DNA of 64,000 nt from JBBDIM01 sp040880405 (GTDB taxonomy: Bacteria > Planctomycetota > Planctomycetia > Pirellulales > Pirellulaceae). The notes beneath the pieces are model-generated. The model had not been told where the DNA came from. It was given only the letters and a program-made list of their open reading frames with translations, and searched no databases. Of the stretch, positions 18,820-27,565 are shown piece by piece. How positions within the stretch are numbered: the first letter of the stretch is position 1; each line of letters starts with the position of its first letter. The stretch is taken from positions 1-64,000 of the forward strand of contig JBBDIM010000178.1 in the NCBI GenBank assembly GCA_040880405.1. The letters run 5' to 3'. A program made the position numbers and the translations under genes.

Positions 18820-18845
18820 GCGTCTGTCATTCAGATGACAGACGC
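18820..18845. promoter_or_regulatory. Perfect 11-bp inverted repeat, Crp/Fnr-type operator candidate
   Basis: Left arm GCGTCTGTCAT (18820-18830), spacer TCAG, right arm ATGACAGACGC (18835-18845). The core is TGTCA-N6-TGACA, the 5-6-5 geometry of Crp/Fnr family sites. It lies between the P460 gene and a Crp/Fnr-like regulator, about 98 bp upstream of the regulator start used here. A short T-run (about 18850-18855) follows on the plus strand, so a hairpin terminator or attenuator is the alternative reading. Confidence 0.65.
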
Positions 18846-18942
18846 GTCGTTTTTTGTGGCGATAGGCTTTTGTTGCCGTTCCGGCGCGTACGATTATCTT
18901 GGCGTCCGACAGGAATACCCAGGCAGAAAGACTGTAGGTGAA

Positions 18943-19620
18943 ATGCAGATTTTTACTGAATTGTCAGAACCCTTTGTGCAGGCTTGTGGCGCGATTCGAT
19001 CTGCCAAATCTCGTGATTGGAAGTCGAAGCAGGCGATCTATCTTCACCGCGATGAGGGAAAGACGCTCATTATCCAGCGAGGATATGTTCGGCTAGGGTA
19101 CGTTGATGCATCGGGCAAGCTGTTGACTAGAATGCTTCTCAGCAAGGGCGCCATCTTTGGAGATATGCCATTTCGACCAGCTTTTTTTCTTGTGCACGAA
19201 AACGCCGTTGCAAGCGGTGCAGCGCGGATTCTGGAAGTCGAGCGGCATACCGTCGAGAAGCAGGTCGAATCCGACAGCACCTTCCAATCGCTCCTCTTGC
19301 ATACCCTCGCGGCGCAGTACTCGGCGCTGGATCGTCGCATGCAATGGCAGCTTGTTTCCCCAATCAGAAGTCGAGCCGCGATGGCCCTGCACGATCTCAT
19401 CTGTTTCTCGGGAGGGCAATGTCGCCACGGACATCTGATCGATATTCGTCTGACACACGAAGAGTTCTCCGAGCTTATCGGAGCTGCGCGTCCCGTCGTT
19501 TCTGGCATCCTCTCTGAATTCAAGGCCATGAAGTTGATCGACTACACGCGGGGACACATCTGTATCCTGGAATTGGAGGGGCTCTTGTCTATTGGCACTA
19601 GATCTGAGTTGGTCGCCTAG
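18943..19620 (+). CDS. Crp/Fnr family transcriptional regulator
   Basis: From the ATG at 18943 the product is 225 residues, the normal size. An N-terminal cyclic-nucleotide-binding-like barrel is followed by a winged helix-turn-helix, read from LTHEEFSELIGAARPVVSGI and then LSEFKAMKLIDY. The open frame extends to an ATG at 18835, but that codon lies inside the right arm of the palindrome described above and the extension adds no family sequence, so the later start is preferred; its AGGTG is close to the ATG. No cysteine pattern for an Fnr-type 4Fe-4S cluster is visible at the N-terminus. Divergent position suggests control of the P460 cytochromes, and possibly itself, in response to NO or a related signal (inference). 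Confidence 0.85.
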   Translation: MQIFTELSEPFVQACGAIRSAKSRDWKSKQAIYLHRDEGKTLIIQRGYVRLGYVDASGKLLTRMLLSKGAIFGDMPFRPAFFLVHENAVASGAARILEVERHTVEKQVESDSTFQSLLLHTLAAQYSALDRRMQWQLVSPIRSRAAMALHDLICFSGGQCRHGHLIDIRLTHEEFSELIGAARPVVSGILSEFKAMKLIDYTRGHICILELEGLLSIGTRSELVA

Positions 19621-20042
19621 TTACCTACTCGATTGGAGTTGATGGCCCATCATTGCAGACGAACCATTAACGCTACCTTCGGAGAGACCGCGCGGGGGCG
19701 GTCGTGATAATCGAAGGCCGAGCAAACGTCTGGCGCTACGGCATGAGGTATCAAAGCCTCCATGGCCCTTCGGCCGGAACTGTCACAGTCGTTGACCCGC
19801 GTCTGAAAGCTATTGCCGTCGCCTCCCATCTCCCAAACTGGCACGAAGGTCGGGGCATTAATGTCGATATACCGCCAACAATACCCGAGCAACCCAATCG
19901 ACCTCAGAGAACTGAGAAATTGAGGGAATGGTTGCAACACTTGTATCTTCCTCCTCCGCTCCGATGTCCAGAGCGGAGACGAGAGCCCCCAGCGAGAACA
20001 AAACGTGGGGAGTGTTCCTGATGGAATTTTCCGGTTTCCGTC
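19621..20042. other. Intergenic stretch without recognisable gene
   Basis: About 420 bp between the Crp-like regulator and the convergent lipoprotein gene. Open frames here are short and have no recognisable domain, signal peptide or start site. No clear repeat or hairpin terminator was seen. Confidence 0.6.
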
Positions 20043-20492
20043 TTACTTCGGCTTGGGACGAGAATCGAGGCGAAAGTCGGCGGCGTTCTTTCCGTCCTTT
20101 ACTTCCACGGTCAGCCCGCTTGTGCCGACATCCTGGTACTGCTTCGGTATTTTAGCGGAGGCTAGTCCACTCCCGGCGGAGCCATTCAAGGCGAGCGGGT
20201 CCAGCGGCGGTGGGGGAGCGACGGCGACCGCGTAAACGCCCGGCACGCATTCGAGTGAATAGGAGCCATCGGTTTGAAGCGGTGACGTGGCCATTTTGCC
20301 TTCTGCGTCTGTCAGGAGGACCGACCCGTTTGCGATCGGGCTTCCGTCGAGGGTGACGACTCCACTCACCGAGGCCAAAGAGCCTCCTTCTTGTGAGCAG
20401 CCGACGAGCAAGACGATGCCGGCAATTTTTGCCGCGCAACTCATCGGGCGGACGATCCAGGAACCGAAACGGCGCGAATTTGGTGACTTCAT
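20043..20492 (-). CDS. Carboxypeptidase-regulatory-like lipoprotein
   Basis: A 149-residue small lipoprotein. The hydrophobic N-terminal segment ends in a lipobox LLVGC with Cys32 as the likely acylated residue. The body is a transthyretin/carboxypeptidase regulatory-like beta-sandwich: VSGVVTLDGSPIANGSVLL followed later by DGSYSLECVPGVYAV. Such small proteins commonly sit directly downstream of DUF1559 genes in planctomycetes, as here (about 160 nt below one, same strand). Role unknown; probably membrane-anchored in the periplasm. A Pro-rich stretch (PPPPLDP) interrupts the sandwich. Confidence 0.85.
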   Translation of the reverse strand: MKSPNSRRFGSWIVRPMSCAAKIAGIVLLVGCSQEGGSLASVSGVVTLDGSPIANGSVLLTDAEGKMATSPLQTDGSYSLECVPGVYAVAVAPPPPLDPLALNGSAGSGLASAKIPKQYQDVGTSGLTVEVKDGKNAADFRLDSRPKPK

Positions 20493-20649
20493 TGTTGATC
20501 CTATACAATTCCGTGAAAGCGCGAGGGTAGAAGAATGATACAGCCGCAGAGGGGCGGAGATTCAGGCATGCCTTGATGCCAGGAAACGCACCGCGGCGTT
20601 TCCCGGCCGGATTGTCAGCGGAGGCTCAGGTGGCCACGCGTGCCAAGTC

Positions 20650-21624
20650 TCAATTGAAGTCGCCGACCACCTGACGGTCGTCTCGAATCGAGATATAGCG
20701 GAGCGTTGCCATATCCATGGTAGTGGGCGCGAAGGAGACGCTGCCGTCCCCGCGAAGCAGATGAGCGCCGCCGGGATGTTCGGAGTGAATGGTGGAGTTC
20801 GTCTGGTCTCGGCCGTTGCCGCCTCCTTCCAGCAGGGTGCCGATGGGGTAGCGAACGGTAGTCATGTTGCGGGCCCATGGATTGGCGGCCCACGTATAGG
20901 TACCTCCCGTTTGCGGAGGAGGAACGGTGGCACCGGTCCCAATCCAGCAACCCCATTCCGCGCTGGCACGGATTTCGGCCTGAAGTCCGGCGCTTGTTCT
21001 CCCCATCGCCGATTGCTCTGCCACGATGATGGTGCTCGATAGCCCGTCGACGGCGTCTTTCAGTCCCAGGGTCATGTTGGCCACCAGCAATCCATTGGCA
21101 CACGCGTAGCCTTGACTGCCCGCGATACAGCGGTTGAGGCCGGTGGGGTCGGTGGCATCGGTCGCACTGGCGGAGGCCCCAGAAATGCCGACATAGCTCG
21201 CAGTCGAAGGGCGATGTTCAAAGTCCGCTCGAACGTTGAGTCGGGTGGCCACGCTCGATGGACACCAGACGAATTCGGGTGTCCATCGATCCAACAAGGG
21301 AGCATTCGGCCCGTCAGCATAGGCCATTCCGTTAGCCCAGTCGAATTGATCGTGGACTGCCGATTGCTCTACCTGGGGCAGAATCGCAAAGAGCCAGGAA
21401 GTGCGAAACTGCCCGATGCCGCCGTAGGGAAGGGAACGAAACGTGTCGTGATAGTTGTGCAGCCCCAGACCGATCTGCTTCAGGTTGTTACTACAACTCA
21501 TCCGCCGCGCGGCTTCCCGGGCCTGCTGCACGGCGGGAAGCAGCAGGGCGACGAGGACTCCAATGATCGCAATGACGACCAACAGTTCGACGAGCGTGAA
21601 ACCGCTCTTGTGGTTCGTTCGCAT
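20650..21624 (-). CDS. DUF1559 protein with type IV pilin-like N-terminus
   Basis: A 324-residue protein opening with a prepilin-type cleavage/methylation motif: GFTLVELLVVIAIIGVLVAL at residues 8-27, then the conserved QQAREAARRMSC segment. The rest is the DUF1559 (SBP_bac_10) body, ending with an H-x(n)-D-G signature (HPGGAHLLRGDGSV). Planctomycetes encode dozens of these pseudopilin-like proteins; the function is unknown, although surface or secretion-system roles are suspected. It lies between a DUF1501 gene upstream and a lipoprotein gene downstream, all leftward. A hairpin in the gap to the DUF1501 gene suggests partial transcriptional separation. Confidence 0.95.
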   Translation of the reverse strand: MRTNHKSGFTLVELLVVIAIIGVLVALLLPAVQQAREAARRMSCSNNLKQIGLGLHNYHDTFRSLPYGGIGQFRTSWLFAILPQVEQSAVHDQFDWANGMAYADGPNAPLLDRWTPEFVWCPSSVATRLNVRADFEHRPSTASYVGISGASASATDATDPTGLNRCIAGSQGYACANGLLVANMTLGLKDAVDGLSSTIIVAEQSAMGRTSAGLQAEIRASAEWGCWIGTGATVPPPQTGGTYTWAANPWARNMTTVRYPIGTLLEGGGNGRDQTNSTIHSEHPGGAHLLRGDGSVSFAPTTMDMATLRYISIRDDRQVVGDFN

Positions 21625-21715
21625 CGAATTAACCTTTCAAAGACTGAAGAGATGATTAAAAAGAGACTAGTGCCTTGGGCATGTTGCATGAAAAGGGGAA
21701 AAAACCATGATGAGG

Positions 21716-21742
21716 GCGGTCAAGCCGCTCGAGCTTGACCGC
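21716..21742 (-). terminator. Hairpin downstream of DUF1501 gene
   Basis: GCGGTCAAGC (21716-21725) pairs perfectly with GCTTGACCGC (21733-21742) across a 7-nt loop. On the minus strand a run of six T (21699-21704) follows about 11 nt beyond the stem. It sits 18 nt past the DUF1501 stop codon, consistent with a leftward intrinsic terminator, though the T-run is displaced. Confidence 0.5.
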
Positions 21743-21760
21743 GAGTTAATTCTGATCGCG

Positions 21761-23206
21761 TTAAGCGATGATTTCGTGGATCGGCTTTCCGTGATCGATC
21801 TCGATACGCTTGCGGCCGGGGATTTCCAATTGGCGCGAGTCGAGCCCCAACTGGTGCAGGATGGTGGCGTGAATATCGGTGACGTAGTGTCGATTGTCGA
21901 CCGCGTGGAATCCGATTTCGTCGGTCGCACCATGCACGACGCCTCGTTTCAAGCCGCCGCCGGCCATCCACACCGAGAACCCGAAGATATGATGATCGCG
22001 CCCGTCTGCTCCCTGACTTCCGGGGGTTCGGCCGAACTCGGTTCCGAAGACCACCAGCGTTTCCTCGAGTAACCCCCGCCGGTCGAGATCGTGTAACAGT
22101 CCGCTGATCGGTTGGTCGACCGCCTGGGCGAGTGACTCGTGATTCTTCTTGAGCCCGCTGTGAGCGTCCCAGGCCCCGGCCCCGCCGCCGCCGTGTTGAA
22201 TTTGGATGAAGCGAACTCCCCGCTCGACCATCCGCCGCGCGGCCAGAAGTTGCATGCCAAACTCGCGGCACTGCGGTTGATCGATCCCGTACAGGGCCTG
22301 CGTCGATTCGTTCTCCTGAGAGAAGTCGACGATGTCCGGGATCGAGGTCTGCATCCGGAAAGCCAATTCGTAAGACGCAACTCGGGCGTCCATCGCAGGA
22401 TCTTCCGGGTACTCTGCCCCGCGCAAGGAATTGAGCTCGTCGAGTAGATCCTTGCCGATCTTGCGAGCGTCCGGCGCAAGCGGCCCCTGCGGCTGACTGA
22501 AATCGAGAGGATTGGCGGGATCGATCCGCAGCGGGACGGCATCGTGGGCGGGTCCCAGGTAGTGGCCGTCCCGTTTGTTCCAGTATTCCCGCTTACCGAT
22601 GGAGATAAACTGCGGGAGATTCTCGTTCAAAGAGCCGAGCCCATAGTGAACCCAAGCTCCCAGCGTGGGAAACTGCCCGTCGTTCATGTGCCGGCCCGAG
22701 TGAAACTGAGCCTGAGCTCCATGGTTGCTATCGGTCGTCCACATTGATCGGACGATTGCCAGATTGTCGACTTGGCTGGCGATATGGGGAAACCAATCGC
22801 TGATTTCGATGCCGCTCTGGCCGTGCTTTTGAGAGCCTACCTGCAAGGGATAGAGCGTATTGCGCTGCGCTCCGTTGCCGTCGGGAGCCACTAAGCGTTC
22901 GATCGCCAGCTTCTTGGGATCCTGCGTATCGGCGAAAGGGGTTTCGGCGATCGTTTTCCCGGCGTACTTCGTGAGCATCGGCTTGGGATCGAAGCTCTCC
23001 ATGTGGCTGACGCCGCCGTTCATGAACAGCCAGATAACACTTTTGGCCTTGGGCGGATTGTGTGGCTTTCCGGTGGGAGGAGCCCATTCAGCCCTGGCCA
23101 CGCCATCACGATGCAACATCGCTCCTAACGCCAGGCTGGTAAAACCCATCCCCATGTCGGTAAGGAATTTTCGGCGAGGCGGAATCGGGCCGGGTCGATC
23201 GGACAT
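21761..23206 (-). CDS. DUF1501 family protein
   Basis: A 481-residue DUF1501 protein, an alkaline-phosphatase/sulfatase-superfamily relative. The N-terminus has a twin-arginine-like signal (RRKFLTDMGMGFTSLALGAM), suggesting Tat export. Family landmarks include WLFMNGGVSHMESFDPKP, MWTTDSNHGAQAQFHSG and a late GTEFGRTPGSQGADGRDHH segment, each visible once. DUF1501 genes are nearly always paired with DUF1549/DUF1553 cytochrome-type genes in planctomycetes; here the partner ends 19 nt upstream, so they are almost certainly cotranscribed. The chemistry is unproven; a role in polysaccharide breakdown at the cell surface is often inferred. Confidence 0.95.
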   Translation of the reverse strand: MSDRPGPIPPRRKFLTDMGMGFTSLALGAMLHRDGVARAEWAPPTGKPHNPPKAKSVIWLFMNGGVSHMESFDPKPMLTKYAGKTIAETPFADTQDPKKLAIERLVAPDGNGAQRNTLYPLQVGSQKHGQSGIEISDWFPHIASQVDNLAIVRSMWTTDSNHGAQAQFHSGRHMNDGQFPTLGAWVHYGLGSLNENLPQFISIGKREYWNKRDGHYLGPAHDAVPLRIDPANPLDFSQPQGPLAPDARKIGKDLLDELNSLRGAEYPEDPAMDARVASYELAFRMQTSIPDIVDFSQENESTQALYGIDQPQCREFGMQLLAARRMVERGVRFIQIQHGGGGAGAWDAHSGLKKNHESLAQAVDQPISGLLHDLDRRGLLEETLVVFGTEFGRTPGSQGADGRDHHIFGFSVWMAGGGLKRGVVHGATDEIGFHAVDNRHYVTDIHATILHQLGLDSRQLEIPGRKRIEIDHGKPIHEIIA

Positions 23207-23225
23207 GGTCGGTACTCCTTGTCCC

Positions 23226-26200
23226 TTAACGAAGGGTTACGAAGTCGTTGTGATTCAAAAGAACCCAAATGAAAAGCCTGCGTGCCTGCTCGTGCGAGCC
23301 CTCAGGTGAGGTTTGCCACTTGTCCAACGCTGCCAGACTCGCGGCGATTTCCTCGTCGCTTGGATGCGCTGCCAAGACGAGGATGAAAGCCTGCCGCACG
23401 AACTCGGGATCGTCCGCGGAACGCTCGGCGACTCGATCCGCAATCTGCCCGGCCGCTTCCAAAACCAATTTGCTATTGGTCATAGCGAGCGCCTGTTGCG
23501 GCACCACGCTCTGCTCTCGCTGGTAACACTCCGCAACTTCTGCCTGATCGAAGGTGGTTAGGAACAGATTGCGTTCGTTGTTGGAGTGGAAGAAGTACAT
23601 ACTGCGGCGTTTGGACGTTTCCTGCTCGCTGGACGGAACCGGCGGGCCTCCCGCATTCGAATCGAGCGTCCCTGCGAGGGAAAGAATCGAGTCGCGCACC
23701 GCCTCCGATTCCAAGCGGATCGGGTTTCTCCGCCACCAATAATGGTTGTCTGGGTCGGCGGCGACATTCGCTTCCGCACCTTGAATCGAGGACGACATAC
23801 GGTAGGTGGCCGAGGTGACGATGAGCCGGTGGAGGTGCTTCATGCTCCAGCCCTGTTCCACGAACTCTGCAGCCAGCCAGTCGAGCAGTTCCGGGTGGTG
23901 CGGAGGGGGGCTGTTGCGGCCGAAATTGAACGTGCTGGAAGCGAGGGGGGCCCCGAAGTGCCGGTTCCAAAGGTGATTCACAGCGACTCGGGCCGTGAGC
24001 GGATTGCGGCGGTCGGTCACCCAGAGGGCTAAGGATTTCCGGCGCCCCGTGCTCATGGCAGGAAAGGAAACCTGGGGATCATCTTTTCCCGTGAATTGAA
24101 AACGTGTAGGCGACCACTCGGCCCCAGGGAGCAGGGTCAGGCCGTCCTCCGGCTGAATGTCGGCCTCTGCCGAGGCCTGTTTTTGCTTCAGGGCTGCTTG
24201 CGCCGCGGCGAGCTTCTGCTCGGCATCCGGCTTCGCTTGGTCCCCCGCTTTCGCTAAAGCGAGTTCGGCGGTCAGTACTTCGCGTTTCGCTTTCTCGACG
24301 GCCGAACGACGCTCTGCCTTGATGGCGGCGACTCTCTTTTCCTGATGCAGCGACGCTTCCTCGTCCTGTTGTTGAGAATGTATCGCGGCGGCACGAAGTT
24401 TCATGGCCGCGAGCTCAGCCTCGGCGGACCGGACTTCTGCCTCAGCTAATTGGTGTTGCTCCTCCACATTTCCGGGAGTGCCCCCCTCCGGTTCGATGAG
24501 CGAGACCGACCGATCAAGCGCGGAGAGCTTAAACTCGTGGATCGCCGCCAGGGCGTCGAAGGTCATCAGCCGGATATTCCCTCCGCGGCGTGGGAGGGGC
24601 GTTCTCCACGACAGGACGTGTTCCCCATTCACCGATACATTGACCAGGTCATCTCGGGCTTGCACCCGTAACGTATATTCCTGCCCGAGCTCGATGGAAA
24701 ACGGCTTTTTCGCCTCTCTGGCATAGGTGGTTTCGCTCCCTTTGGTCGTGGCCCCTTGCACCTTGGGATCCTCCGTCGATCCACTGAGGTAAATCATCTG
24801 GTAGGTGTCGTGGGCTGCGGCGGGGCTTGCCGAGGGGAGAGAGGCGTCGAAGTGCAAACCGACACTCCGCCAGCGGCTTCCTCCCAGGAGATGAAATCGC
24901 AGTTCGGCCTCGAAATCGCGCGGGGCCGGGTTCCGCAGCGTGACGGTGGACGACACGGGCCCATCTTGGGTTTGTTTTAATTTTCCGGGGGCATGAATCC
25001 AACCCTCTCCGGCGACGACCCACCGCTTGGAATCGAGGGTGGTGAAGCTTTCCTGTATCGGCATAAATTCGGGAGAGTCCGACTCAGTGTCGGGCACTTC
25101 CGCATCCGCCGGGTTGAGCATCGAGGCAAGTTGATCGCGCTTCGCCTTGGCTTCTTGCAATCGCTCCCTTGCGGCCGCCACGTGGTTCTCGAGCACCCAC
25201 AAGCGCCGACCCGGCTGCCAGGCCGTCGGTGGGAGATCGACCGGCTCGATGGAAAGTTCCTCGAACTCCAGCAGCTCAGGAACTCCGGGAGCGATCACCT
25301 TCGATTTGTCGGGCTGGGATTCGTCTCCGCGAATAAAGAGGTAGGTGGGGGCCTCCAGTTCGCCATCGAAGACCCGCGGAATCCCGTCACGGGTCAGGTC
25401 GGTCTCTCCCGGGACCATGTCGACCCGCACATGATACGGCTCGAAGAAGGCCCGCATCTTGAAGAAATCTTCGTGCGTGATTGGATCGTACTTGTGATCG
25501 TGGCACTTGGCGCAATCAAAGGTTAAGCCAAGCATGCCCTTGCCGACATGAGCGACGACATTATCCATCCACTGCGTGCGGTTGAAGATGTAGTAGTTGC
25601 GGGCGAGAAACCCGGTGGCTCGTAATTTGTCCGGGTCTTCAGGGGCCAGTTCATCGGCGGCGAGCATCAACCGCAACATTTCGTCGTAGGGAAGATCGTC
25701 GTTGAGGGACTGCACGATCCAGTCTCGCCAATGCCACATGTGGCGTTGGCTGTTTCGAAGCTGGTCTCCCAGTCCCCACCAGTCGCTGTAGCGCCAAATA
25801 TCCATCCAGTGGCGGCCCCATCGCTCGCCATAGCGGGAATCGCTGAGCAGTCGCTCGACCACTTTCTCGTACCAATCGGCGGAGGGATCGGCCTCGACCG
25901 CGGCGATCTCTTCCGCGGTCGGGGGAAGCCCGATCAAATCGATCGAGAGTCTCCGTAGCAGGGTACTGCGGGAAGCCTCGGGCTGGGAAACGAGCCCTTG
26001 CTGCTGGTGCCCTTGCGCGATCCACAGATCGATTGGATTGCGGACCCAGTCAGAGTTTTGCACGGACGGATCAAGGGGACGGACGATCGGCTGAAACGAC
26101 CAATGGTCCTGCGGGTCGGCTTCCGGTTTTTCGTCCTGGGGTGCCGGTGCGCCCGCGGCGATCCAGCGCCGGATTAGGGCAATCTGATCGGCTCGAAAAG

Positions 26201-26546
26201 GTTCCGCTTCATGCTCTGGGGGCATCCGATAAGAAAGGTCCGTGGTCGAAATTCGTTCCAGCAGCAGGCTGGTGTCGGTCGCGTCTCCCACCGAAATCGC
26301 TGCGCCGGAATCCCCTCCTTCCAGAATCAACTTAGCCGTATCCAGCCGAAGCCCCCCTTCCTGTTTCAGCGCCCCGTGGCAAGCATAGCAGCGATGCTCG
26401 AGCAGGGGCCGAACCTGGGTCATGTAGTCGACCTCGGCCTCTTCGCCCCAGACCGACAAGGCCGGGAAAGCAAGTGGCGACGCGGCCACGAAGAATATCG
26501 TCGCAACCATTCTGAAGGCGGTTCTTTGAAGTTTCAGCCTTGGCAT
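23226..26546 (-). CDS. PSC1/DUF1549/DUF1553 planctomycete cytochrome protein with inserted beta-sandwich and coiled coil
   Basis: The ATG at 26546 is preferred; it begins 4 nt after the GntR stop, suggesting translational coupling, and directly precedes a signal peptide. An in-frame ATG at 26570 overlaps the regulator. The 1,106-residue protein runs: signal peptide; planctomycete cytochrome C domain with heme site C53-YAC-H57; DUF1549 (about 150-370, including DCAKCHDHKYDP, a second CxxCH); a LamG/DUF1080-like beta-sandwich (about 500-660); a long Ala/Glu/Lys coiled coil (about 690-790); and DUF1553 (about 800-1100, with LAVWxT-like and NHLWNRHFG motifs). The sandwich may bind carbohydrate. 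Likely works with the adjacent DUF1501 protein in oxidative or hydrolytic glycan catabolism (inference). Confidence 0.93.
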   Translation of the reverse strand: MPRLKLQRTAFRMVATIFFVAASPLAFPALSVWGEEAEVDYMTQVRPLLEHRCYACHGALKQEGGLRLDTAKLILEGGDSGAAISVGDATDTSLLLERISTTDLSYRMPPEHEAEPFRADQIALIRRWIAAGAPAPQDEKPEADPQDHWSFQPIVRPLDPSVQNSDWVRNPIDLWIAQGHQQQGLVSQPEASRSTLLRRLSIDLIGLPPTAEEIAAVEADPSADWYEKVVERLLSDSRYGERWGRHWMDIWRYSDWWGLGDQLRNSQRHMWHWRDWIVQSLNDDLPYDEMLRLMLAADELAPEDPDKLRATGFLARNYYIFNRTQWMDNVVAHVGKGMLGLTFDCAKCHDHKYDPITHEDFFKMRAFFEPYHVRVDMVPGETDLTRDGIPRVFDGELEAPTYLFIRGDESQPDKSKVIAPGVPELLEFEELSIEPVDLPPTAWQPGRRLWVLENHVAAARERLQEAKAKRDQLASMLNPADAEVPDTESDSPEFMPIQESFTTLDSKRWVVAGEGWIHAPGKLKQTQDGPVSSTVTLRNPAPRDFEAELRFHLLGGSRWRSVGLHFDASLPSASPAAAHDTYQMIYLSGSTEDPKVQGATTKGSETTYAREAKKPFSIELGQEYTLRVQARDDLVNVSVNGEHVLSWRTPLPRRGGNIRLMTFDALAAIHEFKLSALDRSVSLIEPEGGTPGNVEEQHQLAEAEVRSAEAELAAMKLRAAAIHSQQQDEEASLHQEKRVAAIKAERRSAVEKAKREVLTAELALAKAGDQAKPDAEQKLAAAQAALKQKQASAEADIQPEDGLTLLPGAEWSPTRFQFTGKDDPQVSFPAMSTGRRKSLALWVTDRRNPLTARVAVNHLWNRHFGAPLASSTFNFGRNSPPPHHPELLDWLAAEFVEQGWSMKHLHRLIVTSATYRMSSSIQGAEANVAADPDNHYWWRRNPIRLESEAVRDSILSLAGTLDSNAGGPPVPSSEQETSKRRSMYFFHSNNERNLFLTTFDQAEVAECYQREQSVVPQQALAMTNSKLVLEAAGQIADRVAERSADDPEFVRQAFILVLAAHPSDEEIAASLAALDKWQTSPEGSHEQARRLFIWVLLNHNDFVTLR

Positions 26547-26550
26547 GGGT

Positions 26551-27432
26551 TCACTCTGTCCCTTCCTCATCCGTTTCGATTTCGGCGATTTGCGTGAGAA
26601 TTGGATGGTTGTTCAGGATGTGATAAGAGAGGGCTTCCCGAGCAGCCGAGTCATTTCGCTCAATGAGATGAGTCAAGATCTCGCGGTGCTGGCGAATCGT
26701 TTCGATTGCCGTGTCGCGGTCGTGATCTTCCCAATAAAAGAGCAGTTCATAGTACCGGCCCTGCCGAGCGAAAAAGTCTTTGATGTACGCGTTGCCCGAG
26801 AGCTTGATCAAGTAGGCGTGCAACGATTCATCGATCTGCGGATGTTCCTCGGCGGTGGCTGGATAGACATTCGCATCCAACATGCGTTGCAAGTCAGCGG
26901 AGTCGAGTTTCGGGAAGGCCATGGCCATGGCCTTGAGCTCGAGTGCCTCGCGAACCTCCACGTAGTCCTGCAAATCGGCTTGGCGAAATGCCCTTAGCCG
27001 CCAACCGCGGCGGGGGATGTGATCGAGGATGCCCTCTCCTGCCAAGCGATGGAAGATGTTTCGAATGACCGAGCGACTGAGGTCATGGCGTTCGGCCGTG
27101 ACTTCTTCGCGTAGGTACAGTGTCTTTCCCCCTAAGCTCAACTGAACCAGATTACCCACAATCTCTTCGTAGGGATCACGGGGAGGCTGCGGCAACTCGC
27201 CGGCCACCGTGCCGGCTTTGGCTGGAGGAAGAGGATCGCGAACCACCAAGCGGCGATTGGGACCCTTCTCCAGGATCCCCTCGTCAATTAGGCCCGCAAT
27301 TGCCGCACGCACCGGCGTGAAGCTGACATTGTAGAGCTCGGCCAGAGATCCGATGGTGAGTTGGGCGGGAAGATCGCCGCCGGATCTCAACCGGACGGCA
27401 AAATCGTCCTGGATATAGCTGGAAATGGACAT
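26551..27432 (-). CDS. GntR-type regulator with two winged-helix domains and FCD-like domain
   Basis: From the ATG at 27432 the product is 293 residues. Two GntR-like winged helices occur in tandem. The first spans residues about 5-70 (LTIGSLAELYNVSFTPVRAA, then GLIDEGILEKGPNRRLVV). The second spans about 85-155 (LREEVTAERHDLSRSVIRNI, then RLAGEGILDHIPRRGWRL). An all-helical FCD-like effector domain follows (about 160-285). FadR-type regulators normally have one winged helix, so the duplication is unusual. The frame is open to an upstream start at 27495, but that extension overlaps the divergent promoter region. It is divergent from a galactonate-dehydratase-like gene and heads the leftward DUF1549/DUF1553-DUF1501 genes; control of both arms by a sugar acid is the natural inference. 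Confidence 0.88.
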   Translation of the reverse strand: MSISSYIQDDFAVRLRSGGDLPAQLTIGSLAELYNVSFTPVRAAIAGLIDEGILEKGPNRRLVVRDPLPPAKAGTVAGELPQPPRDPYEEIVGNLVQLSLGGKTLYLREEVTAERHDLSRSVIRNIFHRLAGEGILDHIPRRGWRLRAFRQADLQDYVEVREALELKAMAMAFPKLDSADLQRMLDANVYPATAEEHPQIDESLHAYLIKLSGNAYIKDFFARQGRYYELLFYWEDHDRDTAIETIRQHREILTHLIERNDSAAREALSYHILNNHPILTQIAEIETDEEGTE

Positions 27433-27537
27433 AGGCGATTGTCGATTGTCTTTGGATACAAAAGCAAATGTTTTATCGCAACAAAGCCGCTTCAATTAAG
27501 GGGCTCCTGTCGGCGGCTCCTGATTTTCAATCAAGGA

Positions 27538-27565
27538 TAGTTGACTTTGCGCGCAATGTCAACTA
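27538..27565. promoter_or_regulatory. 28-bp near-perfect palindrome, operator candidate
   Basis: Outer arms TAGTTGAC (27538-27545) and GTCAACTA (27558-27565) flank a self-complementary core TTGCGCGCAA (27547-27556). Only one base pair of fourteen (27546/27557) breaks the symmetry. It lies in the GntR/dehydratase divergent region, 37 bp before the dehydratase ATG used here and about 105 bp from the GntR ATG. Confidence 0.75.

Noticed and set aside
18820..18855. Rho-independent terminator on the plus strand
   Set aside because: The hairpin plus T-run fits, but no plus-strand gene precedes it and the half-site geometry fits a Crp/Fnr operator better; kept as an alternative reading in the feature.
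19704..20021. Open frame of about 105 codons downstream of the Crp-like regulator
   Set aside because: No recognisable family, weak start, and composition like non-coding DNA.
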